From Patella vulgata (lineage: Eukaryota; Mollusca; Gastropoda; Patellidae), in contig NC_065880.2 of the NCBI RefSeq assembly GCF_932274485.2, positions 78,239,730 through 78,303,729 of the forward strand: a stretch of 64,000 nucleotides of DNA. The letters are read 5' to 3'. A program made the translations under genes and the position numbers. Below the pieces are notes generated by a model. The model was not told where the DNA came from, made no database searches, and saw nothing but the letters and a program-made list of their open reading frames with translations. Each line of letters begins with the position of its first letter. The first letter of the stretch is position 1. This document shows, one piece after another, positions 15,001-23,935 of this stretch.

Positions 15001-15691
15001 CGTTTCACTGTGAGATCCCGACTAAGATTGTGTCGACCCCTCCACGTTTATTTTCCCAATGGCGGGCGAAAATTATTGTTTTGGAAACGAGGCTAATTGA
15101 GATGACATCACGCGCTGGGTGAAAATTCAACAGAATTGAAATTATATTACAAATGACTTGGGTGAAAATTAAAATTGACTTGGGTGAAAATTATAAAAAA
15201 CAAATTATATTAAAATTGACTTGGGTGAAAATTATAAAAAACAAATTATATTAAAATTGACTTGGGTGGAAATTCATGTTGACTTGGGTGAAAATTATAA
15301 AAAACAAATTATATTAAAATTGACTTGCGTGAAAATTATAAAAACAAATTATATTAAAATTGACTTGGGTGAAAATTAAAATTGACTTGGGTGAAAATTA
15401 TAAAAAACAAATTATATTAAAATTGACTTGGGTGAATAATAAAAAAAAACCAAATTATATCATTTTTCATGTCCCTTATCAGCCACCGTACATAATATTA
15501 ACCCAAACCCATATATAAACCCTCTTTGAGAACATGTAGGTCCAATATAGTCTACATTATAAACTATGGCTATTGTCATCGTATTTCATTTAAACGCTGG
15601 ATAAATTTACAATCAAAAGATTTCATTTATATACTGTATTTAATGATATAAAACTTACCAAAATAAGTAAATATTGCCGCATTATTAACAT
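1..15691 (-). CDS. Mucin-like receptor-type protein tyrosine phosphatase, paralogue 1 (5' part of gene)
   Basis: Single-pass receptor phosphatase, by homology to the complete paralogue 2 in this window. Exons read on the minus strand: 15691-15659 (signal peptide start), 5902-5314 (rest of signal plus Thr/Pro-rich ectodomain, about 196 codons), 4960-4876 (transmembrane helix, ends YKR), 43-1 (juxtamembrane, reads PIVLSKMEAEVEAF and runs out of the window). Splice phases match across every junction (0, 1, 2). The catalytic domain is not in the window, so its integrity is unknown. Compared with paralogue 2 the ectodomain lacks the 29-residue repeats. Intron 1 carries a tandem duplication with a second truncated mucin exon (10112-10501) and a 3.0-kb transposon-like element. 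The first methionine could be at 15691 (MLIMRQYLLIL) or 15682 (MRQYLLIL). Promoter not recognised. Confidence 0.8.
345..668. mobile_element. MITE-1 family fragment
   Basis: Member of a dispersed family seen at least ten times in the window. The intact ends read like TTAAAGATGCATTATG and its reverse complement, enclosing conserved blocks around 'caaattactttatt' and 'ttaataaatgtcta'. Here one end is lost; the other is degenerate near 660. The homologous site in paralogue 2 (34095-34397) also has it, so this insertion predates the gene duplication. Confidence 0.55.
880..1435. repeat. Two short tandem arrays
   Basis: About 885-990 holds three copies of a roughly 37-bp unit around 'acaaatacagtactacagac'. 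About 1225-1430 holds a 26-27-bp minisatellite, about seven copies, around 'caattacaatacacgtttgt'. Both have shorter or differently expanded counterparts in paralogue 2 (34676-34892 and 35050-35090). Confidence 0.7.
1600..1880. mobile_element. Foldback (palindromic) insertion
   Basis: A left arm from about 1607 (ttgtcgttttagagtgaata...) is mirrored by a right arm ending near 1757 (...attcacgacaaaacgaca), with a loop near 1675-1690. A further outer region to about 1880 contains 'attttatgat' and 'atcataaaat' blocks in opposite orientation. The matching intron of paralogue 2 (35215-35270) passes directly between the flanks without it. Confidence 0.55.
1960..3250. repeat. Dispersed repeat of about 1.3 kb (copy 1)
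   Basis: Similar to 42268-43160 plus 45640-45805, where a foldback element splits it, and partly to 17640-17900. Shared landmarks are 'aattgaatacc' at the start, 'cagtctgattggatggttggaattc', and 'cgagcccgtgcgcctgtga' at the end. No coding capacity or clear terminal inverted repeats seen. Poly-G/poly-C tracts sit at 3113-3128 and 3210-3220. Confidence 0.5.
3346..3605 (+). mobile_element. SINE-B, tRNA-derived
   Basis: The head reads gccacggtggctcagtg (pol III A box like) and ggtgttcgatcc (B box like). It is followed by a body with 'ggcaagggacaac', 'cgtatagtcgttcg' and 'ttcgatataagagcaggcc'. Better preserved copies elsewhere end in 'cagtaggacgttaaaccccatttcatttc'. SINE-B is one of two abundant tRNA-like SINE families in the window. 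Confidence 0.7.
3672..4672. mobile_element. Non-autonomous hAT-like DNA transposon, 1001 bp
   Basis: Ends are CAGGGCTGGG and CCAGCCCTG in inverted orientation, flanked by an 8-bp target duplication with one mismatch (TCCCTTGC at 3664-3671, TACCTTGC at 4673-4680). The interior is rich in 'taattacattaccattac' and has no long reading frame. Paralogue 2 retains the empty site near 36890. A related sequence lies at 50515-51130. Confidence 0.75.
4876..4960 (-). CDS. Paralogue 1 transmembrane exon
   Basis: Acceptor ctgcag and donor gtaaaa. Reads TSPPYYWIGV, then a hydrophobic run ending VVFFLRYKR, one membrane-spanning helix with basic stop-transfer residues. Same length (85 nt) and phases as the paralogue 2 exon 37236-37152. 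Confidence 0.9.
5314..5902 (-). CDS. Paralogue 1 mucin-like ectodomain exon
   Basis: Starts after tatttag as FAVAFGNTLQ, completing the signal peptide begun in exon 1. It continues for about 190 residues dominated by Thr, Pro, Gln and Ser, with N-x-T/S sequons such as NTT and NST, and ends at a gtgagt donor in phase 1 (589 nt). The composition is that of a heavily O-glycosylated stalk. No folded extracellular domain is recognisable. Its 5' part is duplicated at 10151-10501. Confidence 0.85.
6488..6710 (-). repeat. SINE-like fragment with (AAC)n end
   Basis: Contains 'actccgggtactcccacagg' and ends 'acgttaaaccccaacaacaac', a layout like the tail of a SINE but different from SINE-A and SINE-B. 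A second copy lies at 11089-11312 through the tandem duplication. Family assignment uncertain; strand is a guess. Confidence 0.35.
7360..7545 (-). mobile_element. SINE-B fragment (unit A)
   Basis: Reverse-oriented SINE-B body ('gccatacagtgtgctatgag', 'cctactcttatatcgaattcc'). It is cut at about 7545, where the minisatellite of the composite element begins. The unit B counterpart at 11960-12325 continues through to the tRNA-like head. Confidence 0.65.
7545..10150. mobile_element. Composite inverted-minisatellite element, truncated copy (unit A)
   Basis: Counterpart of 12485-15490 lacking the outer left end and most of the right array. The left array (about 7550-7810) has units around 'cacccaagtcaattttaat'. 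The right remnant (10060-10150) has the reverse complement. The interior includes two SINE-A fragments (8460-8650 minus, 9210-9430 plus) and a dispersed repeat ('cgcccacattttcatatgtc', about 7970-8830). Confidence 0.7.
10112..10501 (-). pseudogene. Truncated duplicate of the mucin exon (exon 2B)
   Basis: Keeps the acceptor and the first about 117 codons of the paralogue 1 mucin exon (FAVAFGNTLQAEMND...). At 10150 it runs into transposon minisatellite, reads about ten foreign residues (ending FNFHPSHL) and stops. It has no donor like the original. Spliced to exon 1, in matching phase 0, it would encode a secreted mucin-like peptide of about 140 residues without a membrane anchor; otherwise it is skipped. 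No expression evidence is available. Confidence 0.7.
11960..12325 (-). mobile_element. SINE-B, near full length
   Basis: Reverse strand carries the tRNA-like head at 12240-12322 (on + 'tcgaacacccgacctcc' and 'cttagccacgtggtcccc') followed by the body 'gacaaggacagttgtctagtc' and the 'gggaattt...' tail part. Flanks the composite element in unit B. Confidence 0.7.
12485..15490. mobile_element. 3.0-kb transposon-like element with inverted minisatellite ends
   Basis: Ends are exact inverted repeats beginning TACGGTGGCTGATA, extending with few mismatches for about 40 bp, flanked by a 6-bp direct repeat CATAAT (12479-12484 and 15491-15496). Just inside lie minisatellite arrays in opposite orientation: left about 12515-12890, right about 15120-15445, built from 'cacccaagtcaattttaat' subunits. 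An inner inverted segment ('gcgtgatgtcatctcaa' and its complement) follows. No transposase frame is visible. The interior is a mosaic of a dispersed repeat and two SINE-A fragments. The matching intron of paralogue 2 (about 41100-41130) lacks it. Confidence 0.8.
15659..15691 (-). CDS. Paralogue 1 exon 1 (signal peptide start)
   Basis: Reads MLIMRQYLLIL up to the donor gtaagt, or MRQYLLIL from the second methionine at 15682. Joined in phase 0 to FAVAFG of exon 2 it gives a classical short secretion signal. The surrounding 15500-15880 is similar to 41140-41590 around exon 1 of paralogue 2, which supports a conserved 5' UTR and promoter-proximal region. Confidence 0.8.
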
Positions 15692-15949
15692 GACTGGAGA
15701 GACTTGTCCAACGTGATTAAAGAACGGTATAAGCAGTACATCTACATTATAATTATACCGAGTATATGATGAGGAAGGAAACCGATATTTTGAGTCACTG
15801 TGTTGTATAAAATCAACCCAATATTATTGCTATATATATTCTCGATTGATAAAGGAAGCTAAATACGACATGACCGTCGGTAATTTCTATTAATTCTTAA
15901 TCCCTGTAAAATAAATCCTCATTTCTGAGTATATTGGCTGATTTCGTTC

Positions 15950-16115
15950 CCACATTGCATATCCTCGTATGTCTTCTGCGGACCTACTGGTTTCCTTCCT
16001 CCTACGGCTAAAGACTGCTACGTACAAGTGAATTATTGAAATAAAAGTGTACCATATGTTAGTCCCAAAATGACGTAATGTGTGTTGAGTGGATGTTACC
16101 CCCCCCCCCCCCCCA
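15950..16115 (+). mobile_element. SINE-A tail fragment
   Basis: Body and tail of SINE-A ('ggtttccttcctcctacggctaaagac', 'gaattattgaaataaaa', 'gttgagtggatgtta') ending in poly-C. The same fragment lies upstream of exon 1 of paralogue 2 at 41820-41995, so it predates the gene duplication. Confidence 0.7.
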
Positions 16116-16234
16116 GTTCGTAGCCATTGCCTATTAAGGAATATGGGCATGTCACATGACTGACCTTAGAAATTGTGATGAGGTATGAAGGTTATGATTT
16201 TTCTGACTTATCCAACCCTGTAATCAGTAAAGGG

Positions 16235-16312
16235 GGTTTGGGTGGCCGAATGTTTAACGCGTGCGCATTGTATCATAAGGTCTGTCATTGAGTCAAGTGG
16301 CGTGGTTTTTGT
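16235..16312 (+). mobile_element. SINE-A head fragment inside a phosphatase exon relic
   Basis: Reads 'ggtggccgaatgtttaacgcgtgcgcattgtatcataagg...gtggcgtggtttttg'. The tRNA-like head is preserved and the rest is missing. Its edge interrupts the relic exon that starts at 16371. Confidence 0.6.
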
Positions 16313-16500
16313 TCCTTTCCTTCCTTTTCGGCTTCTGAGCAGTAAAATTTTGGGCTCAATTGTGCTAAATCCTGAAATTAGAATTGTGTCTACATTAATT
16401 CGTATCTTACTTTTAAGGATGTGTTGACACCAATATTTATTGCGTAGGACTGAATCTCCACCTTCTTCATATGTCAATGCATGACGTGTCTCATACAATA
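16312..16500 (-). pseudogene. Relic of a receptor PTP exon (third paralogue)
   Basis: Acceptor tttcag followed from 16371 by DLAQLSPKFYCSEAEKEGKE, clearly matching DLTKLSPKFNSLEAKKEEN of the paralogue 2 exon at 32862-32772. About 125 bp of the adjoining intron (16372-16498) also match 32863-33000. The downstream half with the KNRY motif is gone, replaced by SINE-A sequence. It lies upstream of paralogue 1 exon 1, so it is a remnant of another gene copy, not part of either gene. Confidence 0.75.
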
Positions 16501-16514
16501 TTCACTCGGGGTAG

Positions 16515-16790
16515 GGGGGGTATGGCCGAATGGTTAGCACGTGCGCGTTGTATCATAAGGTCTGTTATTGATTCAACTGGCGTGGTTTCGATTCCCCGGT
16601 TGTACGTGACAAGGAGTAGGGTAGCCTGTCCAACCTCGTGGGTTTCCTCCGGGTCCTCCGGTTTCCTCCCACTGCTAAAGACCCTACGGGCAAGCGAATT
16701 ATTGAAATAAAATTGAACCATATGTCAGTCCCGTAATGACCTAGTTTATGTCGAGTGGACGTTAAACCCCATTTCTCTTAATCAGTAAAC
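16515..16790 (+). mobile_element. SINE-A, nearly full length
   Basis: Best described family consensus: a tRNA-like head with A-box-like TGGCCGAATGGTTAGC and B-box-like GGTTTCGATTCC, a body 'gggtttcctccgggtcctccggtttcctccc', 'actgctaaagaccc', 'gaattattgaaataaaattgaacc', and a tail 'gtcgagtggacgttaaaccccatttctct' usually followed by (CT)n. Confidence 0.8.
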
Positions 16791-17639
16791 TGACCCCCCC
16801 CCCCCCAAAAAAAACAAAACAAAACAAAAACAGGACCAAAGCGCTGGTTCGCTAACCTGGAGGTCCCGTAGACCAGTAAATCTATGGAACAGACCCATTA
16901 TGACCTGGAATAAATTTGCTGAAAGCTGGATTCAACTGTTTTTGTATCTAGGGCACATGCTTATCAAAATACCAAAAGTCTTCCAAAATCGGATTTCTGG
17001 GTCTATACTAGGCGAAATTCGATAATCAATCCAAGAAGGCTTAAAATGTCAAATATCTCCGAAAGGAAGCGTTTTAGACCAAATAAATGTTCAATATGAA
17101 AGTAATATTACTGAATCAGACGGTGGGGTCAAATGGTTACTATGACGTCATAGTGGCGTCATAACGCAATATCGAGTCAGAAAAAGAAAAAAATTAAATA
17201 GAAAGTGACGTCATAAGACAATAAAATCCAAAGCCGTATAATTATATATGTAGATAAAGTTGCGACAACTGTGAAGCCAGGAATTTCATATGACGTCATG
17301 CTAATATGACGTCAAGTGTAAAATGACGCCATCTTGGGTCCCAAGTAACTCTACCAACTCACTATATATTTATATGCCCTATTATATTGTTAGATGTCCC
17401 GACAAACAGGGATGTGGATAGATATGTCATAGATTCCAGCGAATAAGTGTCTATAAGAGATAAAACATACATTTTTTAAACGAGAAGTATAGATGAACAT
17501 ACTATTATTAGTATTATACAACAAAAAGCGCACATAATTGCTATATAGCCTTATTCTATAAGAAAAATCAAAATAAAATATACACTAGATAAAAGCGCTA
17601 TTAAACATATACTTAACTTGCATTCGCTTTTAAAGGAGC

Positions 17640-17900
17640 TATAAAATCGCTAATATTTGAGACCTAGAAATTGTCACAAATGGCTCGCACTAACCGCGAC
17701 ATTTGTTTCGGGCATATTTGTTTCATCAGTGACACGACTGGTGTCATGTGAAGGCAACGACAACAGCCTGATTGGTTGATTTGTTGATTGGAATTCAGAA
17801 AGTGGACCACTTTCAGGTTGCCGTATTGGAAGAAATGAAGGGCGCAATACATGTGAAAAATACATTTTTTGGTTTTTGTCAAATTCGGTTTTCGGCTATG
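17640..17900. repeat. Partial copy of the 1.3-kb dispersed repeat
   Basis: Shares the block 'caacagcctgattggttgatttgttgattggaattc' with 2080-2110 and 42390-42425 at reduced similarity, and the surrounding 'gggcat...' region. No coding signal. Confidence 0.4.
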
Positions 17901-17918
17901 GTGGCTGATTGGTATCAT

Positions 17919-17977
17919 GTCGTGATGTCGTGGTGTCGCCCTTCATAAGGCGACAACCCGACACCACGACATCACGA
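17919..17977. repeat. Inverted repeat, hairpin-capable
   Basis: Left arm 'gtcgtgatgtcgtggtgtcg' and right arm 'cgacaccacgacatcacgac' separated by about 18 bp. A further direct copy of the right-arm motif follows at about 17980-18000. Confidence 0.7.
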
Positions 17978-18099
17978 CATTATAACCCGACACCACGACA
18001 ACATTTATCAATGTTGAAGCGGCCACGAGATCAAGTCAGCCCTCACTATCTCATCCTTCACTAAGAATACTTACCGTTCACTAACTGCGAATCAAGCTG

Positions 18100-18860
18100 G
18101 CCTCACTACCAAATTACGGGTCTTAATACGAAATTCCTGATATCATATTACATATCACTGAAAAGCGCATATGTATTTACTTGCCTTGAGGGGTGATCAA
18201 AGACGAATGGTACACAAATCTATTAAATGATGGGAGGGGTTTTCAAAGTAAAAATACGGGCCTTAATACGAAATTCTAGATATTATGTTATATATCCCTG
18301 AAAAGCACTTTCATTTTTCTTTTCAAATATGTAAATAATTTTCTGGCACATTTATATTTACTTACCTTGAAAAACTATCAAAGTTGGATAATACTGAACT
18401 CTATTAAGTAATTACGTGGGGGGGGGGGGGGGTATTCAATGTCTAATTACGGGTTCTAATACGAAATTCCAGATATCATGCTACATATCAGTAGAAAGCA
18501 AGTTCATGGTTCTTTTCAAATATATAAATAATTTACTGGCACATTTATATTTACTTGCCTTGAAAAGTGAAAAGGGTGTGTGTGCGTGTGGGGGGGAGGG
18601 GATTTGAAATAAAAATGCAGGGCTTAAATTCCGTATATCTATACTGAAAAGTAAAGTTAATCCTCTCTTGAAATGTATTTATTATATTTTCGGCGGAATG
18701 CATATATACTTTTTTAAATTAAAATTGATACAAGTTTGGTAGCCTTCACTGGTTGAATTAAAGAGAGTGGTGGGGTGGGGCGAGTGTTTAATGTCAAAAT
18801 ACGTGTCTTAATAGGAAATTCCAGTTATTGTGTCATACATCACCGGAAAGTAGGTTTCTA
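18100..18860. repeat. Divergent tandem repeat, about five units of 150-200 bp
   Basis: Recurring blocks 'cttaatacgaaattcc', 'atatcatattacatatcactgaaaag' and 'cacatttatatttacttgcc' at about 18120, 18260, 18450, 18625 and 18810. Units are well diverged and separated by G-rich runs. Confidence 0.55.
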
Positions 18861-19310
18861 TGGCTCTTTGAATCTACTTGTTATTTTCTGACCCCTTTGA
18901 ATATTTGCGCCCCATCTCCAATGAAAACAATCATGTTGCTCTGATGCTGTTCTCAAACAGAATCAAACCTATATCGTACCTGAGATTTGTTAGCATGTTT
19001 CACACAACCCAACATTGATCAGCACCGGGATTAAGGGTATCATTGATTTTAACGCTTATTGGGAATACGCCACGGAAACTACAATAGAAACGTATTTACA
19101 AAAACATTCTAAAGAGTGAAACTGACATATTTCAAGCTTTACTGTATTTAAAGAAATAATTTAAATCAGCTGGCTGAAACCCCGTCTCCGCTATTTGTTC
19201 AATCATTCTTTAGGTATAGTGCCAGTTTCCACCGAAAATGATATCGCAAACACGTGTTCAATCTATAAAAGCATACATTCCTACAAAATGTTTCTTTAGT
19301 CAAGTGAAGC

Positions 19311-19341
<31 letters not shown>

Positions 19342-20399
19342 ACTATGCGAGGGTGGGGTAGTAAATTCGTGGTAACAAGTCTGAATAGGCTTATGGGACA
19401 AAAGAGCAAGTTCACCTTGATGTTGACAAATACGTATGACTATATGAACACCAACTAAAAAGATATATAATGTGATTCAGCTGCAAGGTGATATATGCGT
19501 ATTATGCAGCATAGATAATTAAAATCTCTATTCAAGTTAAACCAACTGTATCTATTTATATTTAAGTCTCACGTCGAGCTGAATAAATTTTATGATTTAT
19601 TGTCATTACAACATCTATTGGTGGCTAACAGTGTGTAACTTAAAACTAAAATTGGATTTTTATTATTGCCAATGATAATATGTACCTTGAATTTTCTACA
19701 CGAAGTCTATCGCATCCAGGTATTTAAAGCGCGTTTACAATATATATTCATTTAAGACAAAACCTTGTTATTTCGGGATTGATACATCGTAAAATTCATC
19801 TTATTTTAATAACTACATCCAAACTACAGTGTAAACACGGTTTGGAGGCTGTATCTGAACTACGGGGTACATCGAACTACGTACATTATGGTATAGAGAC
19901 ACTATCTAATATCCAACAGGAAAAATGACGATTAATTTCATATCTGCCATTTTGTTGCTGCCATTTTGTATTTTCAAAATTTATCTTCAAATTCGGAGAC
20001 ATCGAAAACCATATAAAAGCCAAAGCAAAAGTCATATCTTACGTATCTTACGTATTATACCAAATTTATGTTTTTTTTGTTAAATGGCATTATATTACCA
20101 AATTCAGCAGCCATTTTAAAAGAAATGCCCGGCACCATATGGAAAATACATTTCTTTAATTGATGTGATTGAGGAATTTAAAAAGTGATCATTTATAATC
20201 CCACGAGTAAATAGTAAAACACACTGATTGCGAGATATCGCTCTCAGAAAATTCCCTGATTTTGAGTATGATTTTGTTTGATATATTAATCACTGAACCA
20301 AACTGCATTGGTTTCTTTTGCATTTTTTTTTTAGGCTAAAACGTTATCCCTCAACGCCTAATACTGGAAGAAAAAAATAAAACGTTTTGGTATGTAAAC

Positions 20400-20441
20400 C
20401 CATAGAAATATATAAATAGACTATTTATATATTTCTATGTG
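20400..20441. repeat. Perfect short palindrome
   Basis: 'catagaaatatataaatag' is followed within a base or two by its reverse complement 'ctatttatatatttctatg'. Confidence 0.75.
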
Positions 20442-21784
20442 TAAACCTGTATGACGCCATGACGTCATAGCTTTTATGGCGTCATAATTGGGACCCAAAA
20501 TGGCGCCTGCATATTCTGTAAATGCCAGGCAAACAGTCAGTGCAACCAATGCAAAAATCCTAATGGTGGTATTTTGAGAAATTGACAGAGTAGGTGTGGT
20601 TCATAAAAAAATGATTGTCAGAAAAGTGATCCTAACTGTACAACTTATTTAAGGTGAACATTTGTAGATTTGTGAATATTGTGTACAGCATTGTTCAAGA
20701 TAACAACGCTTGTCAAAATACGATAGTTTATCTCTAGATGTTAATAAAGTATCCAATCTCTGTCACATAGTCAGACAAATCCTTCTGACAATTTGTTTGA
20801 GTAAAACCAGTATCCTGATCAACTGGCTGCCCTATACTGAAATTAACAATGATAAATTGTTCTTCCGGCAGAGTGAATGGTCTGTGTGCAATCCCTGACA
20901 CCTAAAACTCTAGAAAAGACACCAAGTTTATTCTCCTCGCTCAATTATGCACCTTTACAGGCTAGCCGAAAGGGCGTGGCGGCCATTTTGGCGGCCATCT
21001 TGGAATTCACCATTACCCGCTACTTTTTTCACCCTGAAAATGATTTCAATGGATTCCTTGACCCTCAAAACCTGTTAAAGACACCAAATTCATCACTTTA
21101 GGACAAATCCAGATGGAGTTGTATCGGGTATATGGGTACGGCGACCATCTTGAACGCCATCTTGAATTACACCTTTCTGCCCCATATCTGGAATGTCTAC
21201 CCAAGTTTTTTTCAATCTCCAATGGGTACCCTACAGGGATCAAGAGTCAAAATTAGGGGACATATGATTGCAAACAGGACCCCCCTCAGCCCCCGGACTA
21301 AGTGTGATTAATATACAAGTCATATGCAGGCTACCAATACACCATGAACCAAGGACCGGTTAAATTTTCGCCATTTTGTCGACAATGAATTAAAAATCGG
21401 TTATTAAAAGCCGGCAATAACCTATCCTATAGGCTAATATATTAACAGGCCCTGCACCACTGGTGGTAGGCCTACCTTGGAAGTTCGTTGACGTTAGCTG
21501 CGAGAACATATAATAAATCTGAAGCGTTGAGATAATCTGACGTGTGAGACGTTACTATGGTCGATTAATTGAGCAAGGAAATTGGATTATTCAGCGATAA
21601 CAGCATATACCGTACCTCTTTCTTTTCAGTGGCATTTTAGGCTCAGAGTCCGACATTTTAAGATTACTGGTCGTCTGATCTGATTGAATTTCGCGGGGAA
21701 AATCAAACCAAACACTCGGTCAAACAAAAGAACTCCGAATGCACGGGCCGCTTACACCAAGGTAAAGAAATGCGTAGGACCGTC

Positions 21785-22040
21785 TCGCACACTAATCCGC
21801 AGTGAATATTCGCTTGGCCGCTACAATCACTGATAAGGATGACATCGATGCGACTTAATGACTACAAAATATTAACTTTTTTCTTTCGACAAATTAAATT
21901 CTGAAACATTTTTTTTTTAGTATTAGAAAAATAAAAAAGGTGTTTGACGTATATCTTGATAAAAAATATTCCATATTTAACGTAAATAGGTACAGAAAAT
22001 AGTACGCGGAGGCGTAAAATGGGTAAAACGATATAATTTT
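21785..22040. repeat. Copy of the insertion found at 35901-36308
   Basis: Reverse-oriented similarity to 36040-36308: 'aatccgcagtgaatattcgcttggcc', 'actgataaggatgacatcgatgcg' and 'gtttgacgtat' blocks occur in both. The limits of this copy are unclear and it may extend further right. Confidence 0.5.
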
Positions 22041-22455
22041 GCCCCTACCAGTTCATATTACTACGTTCGATGTAAACAACGCACGTGTGGCCATCAATTT
22101 GACGTTTTTTCTGTTTGTTTACTCTGAATTCTTTCAGAAGTACATTTTTTACCGTCTAATCTGATTGACCTGCTCGTGTTTAAAACAACAAAAACAAGCC
22201 ACAGAATTAATCTTTTTTGGCGTTATCGACGCCATCTTGCTTTGTTGGTAAACATTGTGATGTGACGTCACACTTAGAACTATAGCGGTCTGACCTTTTA
22301 AAGGTCAGTCATCTTGGACAGAGATAAAAGACGGATGTCGCATTAGGTCTGTAAAACAGATTGCCGTCCTCGATCTAGCGTTCTCCGATTTTCACACATG
22401 TCACCGGAAGTTCAATTTCTCGTGAAATCTCGCAAGTAAATCTCGCAAACCACAT

Positions 22456-22578
22456 AGACTGGACAGTCTGCTCTAAATGACGTCAGACTGGTTCCTACGT
22501 CACTGCGCTATTTTGACTTCAATATAAAGGAGTGACGTAGGAGCGAGTCTGATGTATTAGAGCAGGTTATCCAGTCTA
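22456..22578. mobile_element. 123-bp MITE with an 11-bp direct flank repeat
   Basis: Inverted ends AGACTGGA...TCCAGTCT with inner 'tgctctaa' and 'ttagagca' blocks. Flanked on both sides by GCAAACCACAT (22445-22455 and 22579-22589). Confidence 0.65.
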
Positions 22579-22983
22579 GCAAACCACATAGATAGAAACA
22601 ACTTTCTACCACGTGACATATATTTCATTGTGAAATCCTCGTTTATCTACCACATGCAGAAATAATTTTCGTTCTTTGTTATTTATTCATTTGTTAATAT
22701 ATATACCAGAATATGAAATAAAGCCCTGTTTTATTATTCACAATAATATAATTATATATAATATCATATATCCATTATCATACAATAAAATATAAACAGT
22801 TTAAATAACTATACGTGTTTATACATGTATAATATAAACAATTTAAATAACTATAAACAGTTCAAATAACTATGCCATTATATATAAAATAAACACTTTA
22901 AATAACTATATTATATTTTTACATATATTATAAACATCAACAAATTGACTAGATTGTTTATTATTTTATGGTAAATGGCTTTA

Positions 22984-23353
22984 CAGTCTGATTAAAACAC
23001 AGATCCTATTTCGCTTCGTTTTTTATAGTTCAAAATTTCATTTTACTTGTCTTTACTACACTAGGATCTGGAAAATTGTTATATTACCGACGTTTTTTTG
23101 TAGTGAGGGATTAGCCAATAAAACGGTCTGTTACGGCGACTTCGTGGCGTGCCATGCACGGAAATGTGGGTAAACCACTAGAAACGTCAACGCTAATTGA
23201 TTAATCAATGTAGGAACGTCATAGGGTCAAAAGCCGCTCGTACGACCCCTGACACGACCTTCGAATACAACTTGTCAGATCTTCATGTAGTGTAGGCCAT
23301 CGAAAGAATAAAAAAAACGAAACGAAATATAGATCTGTATTCTAATCAGATTG
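22984..23353. mobile_element. MITE-2, about 370 bp
   Basis: Ends are inverted: 'cagtctgattaaaacacagatcc' on the left and 'agatctgtattctaatcagattg' on the right, both adjoining 'atttcg(c/t)ttcgttttttat' sequence. A probable 9-bp target duplication has one mismatch (ATGGCTTTA / ATGACTTTA). Other copies are at 35588, 38973 and 40311. Confidence 0.7.
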
Positions 23354-23639
23354 ATGACTTTAATAGTCTGAAAAAGAATTGGACAAAACCGTCAAATCTG
23401 AGGAATTTATTAGAATAAAGTTTTCTAGATTTTCGAGGCAGTTTAATAAGATTCTATATTCACGCAGGTTGTTGGGATTTTAAGTTAGGGCAGGGTAGTA
23501 GCTGACCTAACTCAAAATCGATTGTAACTTAAAATCTTGGGAAAATGAGTATGGTGAATATGACATATCTTAAATACATGTATGTATTATGTAAGATTTA
23601 GATACAAAGCTGGCTATAATTGTTAATGTAAAATTAATA

Positions 23640-23935
23640 TATTGAAAATTTCATTCAAATTACTTTATTCTTGCCGACATTATCACTATTTGGAGTTTTG
23701 GCAAGATTTGGCATTGATTGTTTATTATCTTAACAACGGTACTTGTTATTCGAGAATAAAATTAGCCTCGCTTATCCATTTTTAAATTAAATCATTCTAA
23801 TCTACTTAACATTGAGGGTTGATTATGGGCTTGTCATGTTAATAAATGTTTAAATAATAATTTATATAACATTTGAAACTAAAATAAAAACCTGCAATAG
23901 GAAGATTTAGCTCTTACATAATGCATCTTTAAGTA
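23640..23935. mobile_element. MITE-1 copy
   Basis: Contains 'tttcattcaaattactttattc', 'tcatgttaataaatgttta' and the terminal 'cttacataatgcatctttaag'. Confidence 0.55.

Larger units (their letters stand above)
5554..15187. repeat. Internal tandem duplication: unit A 5554-10150, unit B 10151-15187
   Basis: Two head-to-tail copies that look almost identical by eye over long stretches (for example 5840-7540 against 10439-12140). The junction at 10150/10151 joins minisatellite sequence (...gacttgggt) directly to the middle of the mucin exon (gtccgtgctatt). Unit A lacks about 450 bp present in B (12147-12596), including part of a SINE-B and the left end of the 3.0-kb element. High identity implies a recent event. 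Confidence 0.9.

Noticed and set aside
16491-16721. Frames within SINE-A copies (also 31392-31613, 42728-42955, 47497-47947)
   Set aside because: They translate SINE sequence that recurs across the window in all orientations; no coding function.
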